Below are positions 1-8,905 of a stretch of DNA of 64,000 bases, one piece after another. The first letter of the stretch is position 1. Every line of letters begins with the position of its first letter. Made by a program: the position numbers and the translations under genes. The DNA comes from Peteryoungia rhizophila. Its GTDB lineage: Bacteria > Pseudomonadota > Alphaproteobacteria > Rhizobiales > Rhizobiaceae. The notes under the pieces are model-generated. The model was not told where the DNA came from. It was given only the letters and a program-made list of their open reading frames with translations, and did not search any database. The stretch lies in assembly GCF_004912145.1 (NCBI RefSeq), contig NZ_STGT01000001.1, positions 248,001 to 312,000 of the forward strand. Direction: 5' to 3'.

Positions 1-397
1 TGCCGGCATGTGATGCGAAGCGCGGAAACATCGCCCGCTGTGCCTCAGGCGTGAGATGGAAAAAGCTGTGCCAGGCGACGATCGCATCGAATGTCCGATC
101 GAGAGACAGATCCCGCATATCGCCGACATGAAAGTCGTGTGCCGGGAACCTCTCACGGCAGAGGCGGACAAGGGGTTCGGACACGTCGAGCCCGGTGACG
201 ACAAAGCCTCTGCCGATAAGGTCCGCCGCGATGGGTTCGCCAGAGCCGCATCCGAGGTCGAGCACATGGGCACCGGGCTGCAACGGTGCGACAAGCCGAT
301 CGAGCCAAGGACGCTCGAAGAGGTCTCTTCCCCGCACGCGATCAAAGGCTTCGGCGTGACGCGCATACAATCCTGGAATGGCATCCGCGTGTGACAT
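1..397 (-). CDS. Class I SAM-dependent methyltransferase (partial, C-terminus beyond window)
   Basis: The reading frame starts at an ATG at 397 and stays open to the left window edge, so about 132 N-terminal residues are visible. Around residues 42-52 there is a classic SAM-binding motif I (VLDLGCGSGEP), followed by an acidic end of strand 2 (GLDVSEP) and a GDMRDLSL motif, in the order expected for a Rossmann-fold class I methyltransferase. Substrate cannot be told. It starts 7 bases after the hisG stop on the same strand, so it may be the last gene of the hisS-hisZ-hisG transcript. Confidence 0.8.
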   Translation of the reverse strand, partial: MSHADAIPGLYARHAEAFDRVRGRDLFERPWLDRLVAPLQPGAHVLDLGCGSGEPIAADLIGRGFVVTGLDVSEPLVRLCRERFPAHDFHVGDMRDLSLDRTFDAIVAWHSFFHLTPEAQRAMFPRFASHAG

Positions 398-404
398 GGG
401 GCCC

Positions 405-1100
405 TCAGAGCACGCCGCTGATGGCCTCGACGATGCGACCGATCATAGGATTGCCCTCATGCTCGGGCTTCCTGGCGCGCACGAGGCAAGCTTCGGAGCG
501 CAGGATGACTCCATCTGACAGCACCTTCAGGTGGTTGGCGCGCAAAGTCGAGCCAGTCGAGGTGATGTCGACGATGATATCGGCCTGGCCGGCAGCGGGG
601 GCGCCTTCGGTGGCGCCCAGGCTTTCGACGATGCGATAAAGCTGAATGCCGTGCTGGCGCGAAAAATGCTGCTGCGTCAGGCGCCAGTATTTGGTGGCGA
701 TCGCGAGGCGCCGGCCATGGCGGGTGCGGAATTCGGCGGCGACGTCGCCGAGATCAGCCATGGTGTCGACATCGTACCAGACCTCGGGCACGGCCACGAT
801 TACATCCGCATGGCCGAAGCCGAGGCGGGCCGATATCTCGACGCGGGCGTCTGCTTCCGCCAGCCCCTCGCGGATCAGGTCTTCGCCGGTCACGCCGAAA
901 TCGACGGTGCCATTGCCGATCTCGCGTGAGATCTCGGAGGCCGAGAGATAGGCGATCTCGACTTCATCGAAGCCTTCAACGCGACCGCGATAGGAGCGGT
1001 CATTGCCGACGGCAACGATCTTCATGCCGGCACGCTCGAAGATGGCGGAGGCATCGTCCTTCATGCGGCCCTTGGAGGGCAGACCGATGGTGATGGTCAT
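405..1100 (-). CDS. hisG: ATP phosphoribosyltransferase catalytic subunit, short form
   Basis: HisG catalyses the first step of histidine synthesis, joining ATP and PRPP to give phosphoribosyl-ATP. At 231 residues this is the short form, which lacks the C-terminal regulatory domain and needs HisZ as partner. The PRPP-binding loop is visible at residues about 173-190 ([16 protein letters not shown]). It overlaps hisZ by 4 bases (ATGA type), so the two subunits are translationally coupled, as usual in rhizobia. The start is the ATG at 1100. Confidence 0.96.
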   Translation of the reverse strand: MTITIGLPSKGRMKDDASAIFERAGMKIVAVGNDRSYRGRVEGFDEVEIAYLSASEISREIGNGTVDFGVTGEDLIREGLAEADARVEISARLGFGHADVIVAVPEVWYDVDTMADLGDVAAEFRTRHGRRLAIATKYWRLTQQHFSRQHGIQLYRIVESLGATEGAPAAGQADIIVDITSTGSTLRANHLKVLSDGVILRSEACLVRARKPEHEGNPMIGRIVEAISGVL

Positions 1101-2218
1101 TTTGCGCTCCTTTCCATCTCGATGCGGTCCAGCCAGAGCGAGAAGCCGACGGCCGGAATATGGGTCTCGGCGCCGAGCAGCGTCAGCAGTCGGTCGAAGC
1201 GGCCACCACCGGCGAGGACTGCGGGTTTGTCCTTCACCGCCACTTCGAAGACGAGGCCGGTATAATAATCCAGCGGACGACCGAAGGCGGCGCGGTAGGT
1301 GATCAGGTCGAGATCGACGCCGGTGCTGGCAAGCGCCGCAACGCGCTCGTCGAAGCGGCTGAGAGCTTGCCCGAGCTTCAAGCCGGCGGCATCAGCAAAA
1401 CCGGCAAGGGCTGCCGAAGCATCGCCAAGCGGCAGTTCGAGCGAGAGGAATTCGCGCAGCAGCAGCAGGGCCGCACCGTCTAGCCGGGTCTCCGAGAGCT
1501 CCAGCTTTTCCTTCAGGCGGCGGGCGATCTCGGCCGGCGTGCGGCTGGCATTGGTGAGATAGCCGGTTTCCTGCATGGTCGCATCGATATGCGCAATCAG
1601 GGCGTCCTGGTCGCCGCTTGCGAGCAACTCTGACACTTGCGGATCGAGACCTGGCACCGGCGTCGGCGTGGCAAGCTTCCGCAGCAGCTGGTCGATCTGA
1701 TCGGGATTACCGAAGGCCTGGATCAGGCGCTTCTGCCAGCCGGCGGGCAGGCCGAGCGCCTTGACCACGGCCTCAAAAACGGACTGGTCGCCGAGGGTGA
1801 CTGCGAGCGGCTTGGTCGGCAGCAGGCGGGTGAGGATGGCGACGCTGTCTGAAATCGCGCGGGCATCCGAAGCGGCGACCGCGATGTCGCCCAGGTCTTC
1901 AATGCCGGCCTGGTAGAATTCCTGCGGGCCTTCCCGGCGCTGGCGGAAGACTTCGCCGAGATAGGCATAGCGCTTCGGCGTTCCGGTCGCGGTTTCGATA
2001 TGGCGCAGGCAGACGGGAATGGTGAATTCCGGGCGCAGGCAGAGGCTTTTGCCGCGCTCGTTCTCGGTCAGGAAGATGCGCCGACGCAGGTCTTCACCCG
2101 CCATGTCGAGGAAGGGGGCGGCCGGCTGGATCACGGGCGTGTCGACGCGGGTGGTGCCGCGCGAGACGAATTCCTGCAGGATGGTGCCGGCGAAATCCGG
2201 CATGTCGGTCAGTGGCAT
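1097..2218 (-). CDS. hisZ: ATP phosphoribosyltransferase regulatory subunit
   Basis: HisZ is a class II aminoacyl-tRNA synthetase-like protein without synthetase activity that forms the hetero-octameric ATP phosphoribosyltransferase with short HisG and transmits histidine feedback inhibition. The 373 residues show the HisS-like core, with the motif-2-type stretch [18 protein letters not shown] near residues 53-70 and [17 protein letters not shown] after residue 90. It lies between hisS (184 bases upstream, separated by a palindromic repeat) and hisG (4-base overlap). Length and neighbours separate it from a second hisS. Confidence 0.95.
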   Translation of the reverse strand: MPLTDMPDFAGTILQEFVSRGTTRVDTPVIQPAAPFLDMAGEDLRRRIFLTENERGKSLCLRPEFTIPVCLRHIETATGTPKRYAYLGEVFRQRREGPQEFYQAGIEDLGDIAVAASDARAISDSVAILTRLLPTKPLAVTLGDQSVFEAVVKALGLPAGWQKRLIQAFGNPDQIDQLLRKLATPTPVPGLDPQVSELLASGDQDALIAHIDATMQETGYLTNASRTPAEIARRLKEKLELSETRLDGAALLLLREFLSLELPLGDASAALAGFADAAGLKLGQALSRFDERVAALASTGVDLDLITYRAAFGRPLDYYTGLVFEVAVKDKPAVLAGGGRFDRLLTLLGAETHIPAVGFSLWLDRIEMERSAK

Positions 2219-2246
2219 GGGGTTGGTCCTGCGATTGGGAAGGATT

Positions 2247-2383
2247 GCCCCTCATCCGCCTGCCGGCACCTTCTCCCCGCAAGCGGGGAGAAGGCGAAAA
2301 CGGCAGCGTTTCGGCCAGACGCCGTCCGCGCCTGGGGCACGTCCCCTCTCCCCGCTTGCGGGGAGAGGGTTAGGGTGAGGGGC
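2247..2383. repeat. RIME-like mosaic repeat with two large palindromes
   Basis: Two near-identical hairpins lie in the hisS-hisZ gap. The first, 2269-2294, has 12-base arms CCTTCTCCCCGC around an AA loop; the second, 2344-2369, has arms CCCTCTCCCCGC around TT. The whole unit is bounded by 8-base inverted ends GCCCCTCA (2247-2254) and TGAGGGGC (2376-2383). This matches the description of the Rhizobium-specific intergenic mosaic elements, which are small non-coding repeats. On the transcript it would fold strongly and could alter hisZG expression relative to hisS. Confidence 0.8.
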
Positions 2384-2402
2384 AAGCTTCGCATAGGGTG
2401 CT

Positions 2403-4061
2403 TTATCCCTTCGCCCGACGACGGTCTTCCGCCTGGGCGGCGAGGATTTCCTTGACCTTGGCGACCAGGTCCGCCTCGGCCACGACTTCCTGCGCCACAC
2501 GGGCTTCGCGCCATTCGGCATTGTCGGTGATCTCGCCGGAGAGACGCTTGCCCTCGATCAGATCCTTGATCTGCACCACTGGAGGGAGAGCGTTTCCGTT
2601 CTCATCCTTGGGCTCGCGCTCATCTTTGCCCTGAATGATCGCAATGGGAGCATTGCGGCGGTCGGCATATTTCAGCTGGTTGCCGAACTTCTTCCAGTTG
2701 CCCTGGTACATTTCGGCGCGAATGCCCTTCGGGAACATTTCGCACTTGGCGTCGCGCAGTTGTTGCGTGAAGCGCTGGTAGCGGCCCATGCTCTCGACAT
2801 CGCCATCCATGACGGTGACGAGGACGGGGCCGAGCACGTCGTCCTGTCCGAGCTTGCCGAGGTTCTTCAGCGCCGTCATCAGGCGCGAGACGCCGATCGA
2901 GAAGCCCGTCGCCGGGACCGGCTGGCCCATGAAACGAGAGACGAGGCCATCATAACGCCCGCCACCACCGACCGAGCCGAAGACGACCTTTTCGCCCTTT
3001 TCATTGGTGACGTCGAAGGTGAGTTCGGCTTCGTAGACGGGGCCGGTGTAGTATTCGAGGCCGCGGACGACGGACGCTGTGAACCAGATGCGACCTGGTC
3101 CGTAACCGGCGCTTCTACACAGTCCGATCATGTGTTCCAGCTCGCTGACACCTTCTTGGCCTGTTTTGGATTCACCGACGGCATCACGCCACGCGGTGAT
3201 AGACATGTTGTCCGAAGGATAAACATCCTCACCCGGAAAATTCATCAATGGGGAGGTCTCTCCACCAGCTCTAGCGGCCTTAGAGATCTCCGCCGAACCC
3301 TCGTGGTAACCAGTCGTTACGTAACGCAAAACTCGATCAATGTTCTGCTCGCTCAGTCCTGCCCCCTTGGTGAAGTCCCCGGACTCGTCCTTGCGACCTT
3401 CGCCGAGCAGCAGCTTCACGCCTTCCGGGCCAAACTTGTCGAGCTTGTCGATGGCGCGCAGCACGCCCAGACGCCGCCCGGCATTCTCTTCGCCGCCAAG
3501 GCCGATGGCTTCCATCACGCCGTCCAGAACCTTGCGGTTGTTGACCCGGATCACGTAGTCACCGCGCTTGATGCCAAGCGCTTCCAGCGTATCGGCCATC
3601 ATCATGCACATTTCGGCATCGGCCTGGACGCCCGGCGCACCGACGGTATCGGCGTCGAACTGCATGAACTGGCGGAAACGGCCCGGGCCCGGCTTCTCGT
3701 TGCGGAAGACGTAGCCGGCGCGATAGGTGCGGAACGGCAGCTGGATCGCTTGAAAATTCTCCGCGACATGGCGGGCCATGGGGGCGGTCAGGTCGTAGCG
3801 CAGCGACATCCACTGCTCGTCATCGTCCTGCAGCGAAAAGACGCCTTCGTTCGGGCGGTCGCTGTCGGGCAGGAATTTGCCGAGCGCGTCGGTATATTCG
3901 AAGAGCGGCGTCTCGATCGGGTCGAAGCCGTAGCGCTCATAGACCTCGCGAATGGTCTCCATCATCTGGTTGGCAGCGCGGATGTCGGCAGCCTCGCGAT
4001 CGACGAAGCCGCGCGGCAGGCGGGCCTTCAGCTTCTGGGGCTTCTTGTTCTTATCGCTCAT
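2403..4061 (-). CDS. hisS: Histidine-tRNA ligase (mosaic internal segment)
   Basis: HisS charges tRNA-His with histidine in the cytoplasm. I start it at the ATG at 4061 ([10 protein letters not shown]), giving 552 residues; an upstream in-frame ATG at 4232 adds 57 residues of unlikely sequence. Class II motif 2 is at about residues 118-137 ([20 protein letters not shown]) and the histidine-specific [11 protein letters not shown] at 331-341. Residues about 237-328 (bases about 3080-3353) are different in character: codons ending in A/T are common, and the segment makes the protein longer than the roughly 500 residues I expect for rhizobial HisS. The gene heads the his cluster. Confidence 0.95.
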   Translation of the reverse strand: MSDKNKKPQKLKARLPRGFVDREAADIRAANQMMETIREVYERYGFDPIETPLFEYTDALGKFLPDSDRPNEGVFSLQDDDEQWMSLRYDLTAPMARHVAENFQAIQLPFRTYRAGYVFRNEKPGPGRFRQFMQFDADTVGAPGVQADAEMCMMMADTLEALGIKRGDYVIRVNNRKVLDGVMEAIGLGGEENAGRRLGVLRAIDKLDKFGPEGVKLLLGEGRKDESGDFTKGAGLSEQNIDRVLRYVTTGYHEGSAEISKAARAGGETSPLMNFPGEDVYPSDNMSITAWRDAVGESKTGQEGVSELEHMIGLCRSAGYGPGRIWFTASVVRGLEYYTGPVYEAELTFDVTNEKGEKVVFGSVGGGGRYDGLVSRFMGQPVPATGFSIGVSRLMTALKNLGKLGQDDVLGPVLVTVMDGDVESMGRYQRFTQQLRDAKCEMFPKGIRAEMYQGNWKKFGNQLKYADRRNAPIAIIQGKDEREPKDENGNALPPVVQIKDLIEGKRLSGEITDNAEWREARVAQEVVAEADLVAKVKEILAAQAEDRRRAKG

Positions 4062-4215
4062 GATGACAACCGGAATTTTCGTTTCAAAAAGGTGCCGGTG
4101 TCTTAGAGGATCAAGGATTTGGCGGCAAGGGCGAAGGCGGGCGCGGCTGAGGCCGGATGCTGGAAAACGGGTGTGTTCGGTGGTAAGTTTGCACTCGAAA
4201 CCAGAGGTTGGACCG

Positions 4216-4443
4216 ATGAACAAGCGCGTCACGCTCGAGATGCCGGAAGAAATGCATCAGTTGATCGTCGAATACGCGTCAGAGGCGGGTGCCGAGCCGG
4301 ATGACTATCTGCGTCAGATGATCCAGCGCGAACTGGAGAATCTGCAGGATCTCGCTGCGGCGGACGAGGCCATGAAGCGCATCAAGAGCGGCGAGGACAA
4401 GGTTGTCAGCTCCGAGGAGTTCTGGCGTGGCCTGGACGATTGA
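4216..4443 (+). CDS. RelB/DinJ-type antitoxin candidate
   Basis: This 75-residue protein begins at the ATG at 4216 ([21 protein letters not shown]), downstream of a GAGGTTGGACCG stretch. The start resembles ribbon-helix-helix antitoxins (short beta strand TLEMPEE followed by two helices), and the C-terminal tail is acidic and tryptophan-containing, as in toxin-wrapping tails. Its last 17 bases overlap the start of a RelE-family toxin, the usual antitoxin-first order. It probably neutralises the toxin and represses its own promoter. The family assignment is from pattern and context only. Confidence 0.82.
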   Translation: MNKRVTLEMPEEMHQLIVEYASEAGAEPDDYLRQMIQRELENLQDLAAADEAMKRIKSGEDKVVSSEEFWRGLDD

Positions 4444-4696
4444 GTATCGTCAGCCCGTTCGGAAAACGATCGACAAACTCGATCCCGTCATTCGCCGCCG
4501 TATAAAACAGTTTCTGGAAGAGCGGCTTGCCAAACACGATAATCCCAGAAGCTTTGGAGACCCGCTCCAAGGGAGCAAACTCGGTGCCTATTGGCGCTAC
4601 ACAGTTGGCGACTACCGGATCATCTGCGATATCCAGGACGGCAAACTCATCGTGCTCGTGGTCGAGATCGGCCATCGCAGCTCCGTCTATCGGTAA
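4427..4696 (+). CDS. RelE/ParE-family toxin
   Basis: The protein is an 89-residue RelE-fold toxin if started at the GTG at 4427, which gives the usual opening (M)[18 protein letters not shown]; an ATG at 4403 in the same frame adds eight unlikely residues. Family marks are the basic helix (RRRIKQFLEERL), GDYRIICDIQDG and the C-terminal GHRSSVYR. RelE toxins cut mRNA in the ribosome; ParE relatives poison gyrase, and the sequence does not decide between them, although the terminal R-x-x-V-Y favours RelE. The 17-base overlap with the antitoxin ensures coupled translation. Confidence 0.88.
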   Translation: MAWTIEYRQPVRKTIDKLDPVIRRRIKQFLEERLAKHDNPRSFGDPLQGSKLGAYWRYTVGDYRIICDIQDGKLIVLVVEIGHRSSVYR

Positions 4697-4699
4697 GAC

Positions 4700-5446
4700 A
4701 TGATCCTCGAAGCCCTGAACTATGCCGCGAGTTGGCCGCTGACCTCGGCCGCGCATCGGCTCTTCATCCGTTCCTCTGTCAATCTCTGGGCGCGGGCAAA
4801 CCGTTGCGCCACAGCCTGGGCCGAGCACGAGCGCCGGACGAAGGCGGCCATTCTCGCGGCGGCTGAAGGATGCCGGCAGCGGCGGACGGTGGTGGTCCTC
4901 GGTTCCGGGCTGTTGCGCGATGTGCCGGTCGTGGAGCTGTCGCGCTTGTTCGACACGGTGGTGCTCGTCGATCTCGTGCATCTCGCCAGCGTGCGGGGCT
5001 GGCTGGCGATGAAGCGGCTGAAGAATGTCCGGCTGATCGAGCGGGATCTCTCGGGGCTCGATCCGCTGCTTGACGGCCAGCCTTTGGAACCGCTCGCGTT
5101 TCTCCGACAGGTGCCCTATCTCGATCTCGTTGTCTCAGCCAATCTGCTGTCGCAGATCGGGATTGGCGCCGCGCGACGGTTGGACGGTCAAGCGGACAAG
5201 GGCCCCCTTCTTCGTCAGGTGATCGGCGCGCATGTCGAGGGTCTGGCGCAGGTTTCGGCCGAGACCTGCCTCGTCACAGATATCAGCTACACGGTCATCG
5301 ACCGCAGCGGGGGACGTCACGAAACGGTCGATCTGATGCATGGAGCAGATCTGGGGGATGTCCGGGCCGAGTGGGACTGGCCGGTGATCCCCTTCGGCGA
5401 GGAAAGCCGGGACTACCAGATCCTGCATCATGTGATTGCGCGGTAA
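4700..5446 (+). CDS. Conserved hypothetical, Rossmann-like
   Basis: I do not recognise a characterised family in this 248-residue protein. A Rossmann-like start of a nucleotide- or SAM-binding fold is visible near residues 63-95 (TVVVLGSGLLRDVPV, then TVVLVDLVHLASVRGW), followed by VRLIERDLSG, all consistent with a degenerate methyltransferase-type domain. It has no signal peptide or membrane segment. The gene begins 3 bases after the toxin stop, which may be chance or read-through expression. Its composition matches the core genome. Confidence 0.75.
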   Translation: MILEALNYAASWPLTSAAHRLFIRSSVNLWARANRCATAWAEHERRTKAAILAAAEGCRQRRTVVVLGSGLLRDVPVVELSRLFDTVVLVDLVHLASVRGWLAMKRLKNVRLIERDLSGLDPLLDGQPLEPLAFLRQVPYLDLVVSANLLSQIGIGAARRLDGQADKGPLLRQVIGAHVEGLAQVSAETCLVTDISYTVIDRSGGRHETVDLMHGADLGDVRAEWDWPVIPFGEESRDYQILHHVIAR

Positions 5447-5492
5447 ATTGCACGGCCTTGCTTTCGTCCCGATCGCAGCCCATCTTCCCTCC

Positions 5493-5888
5493 ATGACATC
5501 ACTCGCCCGCCTTCTGCTGCTCATTGCTGCCCTTGCCTATGGCGCCATGCCCATGACCGGCATGTCGGCCATGGCGATGCCTGCGGCGCATGCGATGGAT
5601 GCGAGCGGCGATCTTGGCGAGCCAGTCGCTTCATCAACGGAGATGGCAGATATCGATTGTCCACATTCGGCTGCGGGACTTTCCGTCGCGGATGCTGCTG
5701 ATAGCGATCTCGATCATCCTTCCAAGCCGATGAAATCGGTCTGGCATTGCGCGGCCTGTCTCACGCTGCCCGCCGATACCGTGCTTGCCGACAGCGGCAA
5801 GCCGGCACGGGCTGCAGAAGCCTCAGCGCTTCCCTCAAGGCTCGTGTCACAGCTGAGGGCACCTGCGACGCCCCCTCCCCGCGCCTGA
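5493..5888 (+). CDS. Small secreted protein with Cys-x-x-Cys motif, copper-locus type
   Basis: I start at the ATG at 5493 (MTSLARLLLLIAALAYGAMP), which gives a clear signal peptide; the longer in-frame start at 5436 overlaps the previous gene. The mature part is rich in Met, His and Asp and carries WHCAACLTLPA near residue 95, a CxxC pair as in DUF2946-like metal-handling proteins. The next gene is a DUF305 copper-type protein 65 bases downstream, so both probably serve periplasmic copper handling. The family call is tentative. Confidence 0.7.
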   Translation: MTSLARLLLLIAALAYGAMPMTGMSAMAMPAAHAMDASGDLGEPVASSTEMADIDCPHSAAGLSVADAADSDLDHPSKPMKSVWHCAACLTLPADTVLADSGKPARAAEASALPSRLVSQLRAPATPPPRA

Positions 5889-5953
5889 TCCGATGACACC
5901 GCGCAGCCTTTGGCTTCGCGCAATCCCATCATCGATCAGCACAGGAGATTTCA

Positions 5954-6352
5954 ATGCTGAAGACCATTCTCGTTGCGGCGTCGCTTGCGACCGCCCTTTC
6001 CACGTCCGCTGTCCTGGCCCAGGACAACACCATGCATCAGGGCCATGACATGTCCTCCATGGACCATGGCAGCATGGATCACGGCGCGATGGGCGACAGC
6101 CCGTCGTCCAAGGCCTTTGCCGAGGCCAATGCCAAGATGCACAAGGACATGGCCGTGCCGCTCACCGGCAATGCCGATGTCGATTTCGTCCAGGGCATGA
6201 TCCCGCATCATCAGGGCGCGATCGACATGGCGGAGATTGTGCTCGAACACGGCAAGGATCCCGAGATCCGCAAGCTCGCCGAAGAGGTGATCGCCGCCCA
6301 GGAAGGCGAGATCGCCATGATGAAAGAGTGGCTCGCCAAAAACGGTCAGTAA
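5954..6352 (+). CDS. DUF305 periplasmic copper-binding protein
   Basis: The 132-residue protein has an N-terminal signal peptide (cleaved after about residue 23, SAVLAQ) and a Met/His-rich stretch (MHQGHDMSSMDHGSMDHG) typical of periplasmic copper binders. The DUF305 core follows, with DVDFVQGMIPHHQGAIDMAEIVLEHG and a C-terminal EGEIAMMKEWLAKNG. Family members (for example CopM) bind Cu(I)/Cu(II) and help tolerance. A good ribosome site (AGGAG) lies just before the ATG, and a hairpin terminator follows at 6374. Confidence 0.93.
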   Translation: MLKTILVAASLATALSTSAVLAQDNTMHQGHDMSSMDHGSMDHGAMGDSPSSKAFAEANAKMHKDMAVPLTGNADVDFVQGMIPHHQGAIDMAEIVLEHGKDPEIRKLAEEVIAAQEGEIAMMKEWLAKNGQ

Positions 6353-6373
6353 GACCTGCCAAATCTGGAAACT

Positions 6374-6399
6374 GCAATGGCGCTTTCGGGCGCCATTGC
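6374..6399 (+). terminator. Rho-independent-like terminator after the DUF305 gene
   Basis: Perfect 10-base stem GCAATGGCGC / GCGCCATTGC with a TTTCGG loop, followed by only a short T-rich tail (TTTG). It sits 21 bases after the stop. Confidence 0.7.
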
Positions 6400-6450
6400 T
6401 TTGCCCGAGAGACGGATTAGTCTGCCCCTCCTGATCGAAAAGGAGGCGTC

Positions 6451-7155
6451 ATGTCCAACCGCCCTGTCTCCGTGATCGGCTTCGATGCCGACGACACGCT
6501 CTGGCAGAACGAGCAGTATTACAAGCTGACCGAAAGCCATTTCCGCGGCCTGCTCTCCGAGTTTGCCGAGGGAGACCATGTCTCAGAACGTCTGCTGGAG
6601 GCCGAAAAGCGCAATCTCGCCCATTACGGTTTCGGCATCAAAGGCTTTACCCTCTCGATGATCGAGACGGCGCTCGAGATCACCGAGGGGCGTGCGCCCT
6701 CCTCCGTCATCAGCGAGATCCTCGCCATCGGCCGCGATCTCTTGAGCCATCCCGTCGAATGCCTGCCGCATGCTCGCGACGCGCTGGAGGCGCTGGCAGG
6801 CAGGTATTTCCTGGTGCTCATCACCAAGGGTGATCTCTTCGACCAGGAACGCAAACTGGCGCAATCCGGGCTCGGCGACTATTTCGATGCGGTCGAGATC
6901 GTCTCCGACAAGACCGCCACCACCTATCGGCGGATCTTCGGCAAACATGGCGAAGGACCGGAGCGGTCGATGATGATCGGCAATTCGCTGAAATCAGACA
7001 TCGTGCCGGCGATCGCGACGGGCGCCTGGGGCATTTTCGTGCCGCATGAGCTTACCTGGGTGCTGGAGCATGTCGAGAAACCCGAGAAGGCGCCGCGCTT
7101 CCGCGAGATCCCGGATCTCGGGCATGTTCCCGATCTCGTTTCCGGTCTCGGCTGA
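6451..7155 (+). CDS. HAD-superfamily hydrolase
   Basis: The 234-residue protein has the HAD nucleophile motif near residues 11-16 (FDADDTLW), motif II (LVLITKGD), the Lys of motif III (SDKTATTY) and a motif IV-like loop (MMIGNSLKSDIVPAIATGAWGIFVP). It should be a cytoplasmic magnesium-dependent phosphatase of a small molecule, in the same broad group as YfnB/pyrimidine nucleotidase-like enzymes, but the substrate cannot be read from sequence. The start is supported by an AGGAGG stretch a few bases upstream. It is convergent with tag and abuts it end to end. Confidence 0.88.
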   Translation: MSNRPVSVIGFDADDTLWQNEQYYKLTESHFRGLLSEFAEGDHVSERLLEAEKRNLAHYGFGIKGFTLSMIETALEITEGRAPSSVISEILAIGRDLLSHPVECLPHARDALEALAGRYFLVLITKGDLFDQERKLAQSGLGDYFDAVEIVSDKTATTYRRIFGKHGEGPERSMMIGNSLKSDIVPAIATGAWGIFVPHELTWVLEHVEKPEKAPRFREIPDLGHVPDLVSGLG

Positions 7156-7791
7156 TTAAGGCCGAATGAACTCGGACCTCAACTTCTCGTTCCGGGCCCG
7201 GCAACAGCAGCCTTCGATGTGGTCGTTGACCAAGCCCATGGCCTGCATGAAGGCATAGACCGTGGTCGGGCCGACAAAGCTCCAGCCACGCTTCTTGAGG
7301 TCCTTGGACAGGCGGATCGAGGTGGGCGATGTCGGATTGGCCCTGAGTGTCGCGTAGTCCATGCGCGGTGGGCGTTCCGAGGTATCGGGTTCGTAACTCC
7401 AGAAGTAGCGAGAGAGCGAGCCGAATTCCGCCTGCAGGTCGATCGCGCGGCGGGCGTTGTTGACGGTCGAGACGATCTTGCCGCGGTGGCGGATGATGCC
7501 GGCGTCCTCGAGGCATCGGGCTATGTCGTCATCACCGAAGCGGGCGACCTGATGGAAATCGAAGCCGGCGAAGGCTGCGCGGAAGTTTTCTCGCTTTCTG
7601 AGGATCGTCAGCCAGGAGAGGCCGGACTGGAAACCTTCGAGGCAGATCTTCTCGAAGAGCCTGATCTCGTCGGTGACCGGGCGACCCCATTCCTCGTCAT
7701 GGTAGCGGCGATAGTCCTCCAGCCCGCCATGCCAGAAGCACCGGTCGAGACCGTCTTCTCCCCGGATCAGGCCTTCCGCGATCATGTCCAT
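7156..7791 (-). CDS. tag: DNA-3-methyladenine glycosylase I
   Basis: Tag removes 3-methyladenine from alkylated DNA, starting base excision repair. The zinc-binding and recognition features of the family are present: DRCFWHGG...YHDEEWGRP near the N-terminus, FQSGLSWLTILRKRENFRAAFAGFD in the first third, and the C-terminal LVNDHIEGCCCR carrying the His/Cys zinc ligands. Length (211 residues) is usual for alphaproteobacterial Tag. It is a single gene, convergent with the HAD hydrolase. Confidence 0.95.
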   Translation of the reverse strand: MDMIAEGLIRGEDGLDRCFWHGGLEDYRRYHDEEWGRPVTDEIRLFEKICLEGFQSGLSWLTILRKRENFRAAFAGFDFHQVARFGDDDIARCLEDAGIIRHRGKIVSTVNNARRAIDLQAEFGSLSRYFWSYEPDTSERPPRMDYATLRANPTSPTSIRLSKDLKKRGWSFVGPTTVYAFMQAMGLVNDHIEGCCCRARNEKLRSEFIRP

Positions 7792-7996
7792 GCGATTCTC
7801 CCCCGATGCGGAAACGCGTTTACCATTTGTTCACGAGTTTTCCAAACCGGACGCTAACCCTTCCGAAAGGTTTACGGCCGCGATCGCATTTTCATGAATG
7901 CCTCTTTACCAATTGGCGCGCTGGCTCTGGCACGATCCGGTGGAATTGGCGGCATGTCCTGCCGCCGCATCCGGTCCCAAGTTCATGAGTTGTCCG

Positions 7997-8815
7997 ATGT
8001 CGAAGAAATCCCTGCTGTTGGCCGTTCTAGCCTGCCTGCCACTTGCCCTGCCCGCCCATGCCAATGACCGCTATCAGAGCCGTCCGCCGGTCATGGTGAG
8101 CCCTGATCTGCAGGCCTCCTGGGTGTTGCAACTGGGTGGCGTTCCCGCGCAGACGCGCAGTTCCGCGATGCCGCAGCGCCAGCGCCAGGTCGTTCCGGCC
8201 GGCCGCCAACGGCTGGTCGTGCAGCCGCAGCAGGTGCTTCGCCAGCAGCCGGTGCAACAGCGTCGTCTCGTCCAGCAGCGTCGCGTGCTTTTTCCGCAGC
8301 AGCAGCCGTCCACGCAGCAGGTCGCGATGCGGCCGGACAAGCCGGTTCGCACCCAGATCGACCCGCAGTTCCTGCCGCAGATGGTTCAGTACCAGACCAA
8401 GCAGAAGCCGGGCACGATCGTCATCGATACGCGCGAGCGCTTCCTGTATCTCGTCATGGCAGACGGCATGGCCAAGCGTTATGGCGTCGGCGTCGGCAAG
8501 CCGGGCTTCGAATGGGCCGGCACGCACAAAGTCACATCAAAGCGCGAATGGCCGGATTGGCGCCCGCCGCAGGAGATGATCGCCCGCGAGGCGGCCAAGG
8601 GCCACTTCCTGCCTGCGCATATGCCCGGCGGTCCGGAAAATCCGCTCGGCGCCCGCGCACTCTATCTGGGCTCAACGCTCTACCGCATTCATGGGACCAA
8701 CGCCCCGTGGTCGATCGGCAACGGGGTTTCCTCCGGCTGCATCCGCATGCGCAACGAGGATGTCACCGATCTCTATGAGCGGGTGAAGGTCGGCACCAAG
8801 GTCATTGTGATCTGA
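7997..8815 (+). CDS. L,D-transpeptidase (YkuD domain), Gln-rich N-terminus
   Basis: The protein probably starts at the ATG at 7997 (MSKKSLLLAVLACLPLALPAHA), a signal peptide; ATG 7985 and 7898 are alternatives in frame. After a Gln/Arg-rich low-complexity linker (residues about 45-110, rich in QQP and RQR) comes a YkuD catalytic domain with IHGTNAPWSIG and the active-site SSGCIRM. Such periplasmic enzymes make 3-3 or 1-3 cross-links in peptidoglycan or attach proteins to it. A paralogue follows at once. Confidence 0.92.
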   Translation: MSKKSLLLAVLACLPLALPAHANDRYQSRPPVMVSPDLQASWVLQLGGVPAQTRSSAMPQRQRQVVPAGRQRLVVQPQQVLRQQPVQQRRLVQQRRVLFPQQQPSTQQVAMRPDKPVRTQIDPQFLPQMVQYQTKQKPGTIVIDTRERFLYLVMADGMAKRYGVGVGKPGFEWAGTHKVTSKREWPDWRPPQEMIAREAAKGHFLPAHMPGGPENPLGARALYLGSTLYRIHGTNAPWSIGNGVSSGCIRMRNEDVTDLYERVKVGTKVIVI

Positions 8816-8905
8816 GGCACTGAGCCGATCACAAAGCGTGGATTAGCCCTTGCTTTGCAAAAGGAAGAAGCTAGGCTTCAACCCTGCAAATTCAGGGGAT
8901 AGGAT

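Noticed and set aside
2760..4106. 448-codon plus-strand frame
   Set aside because: Antisense to hisS.
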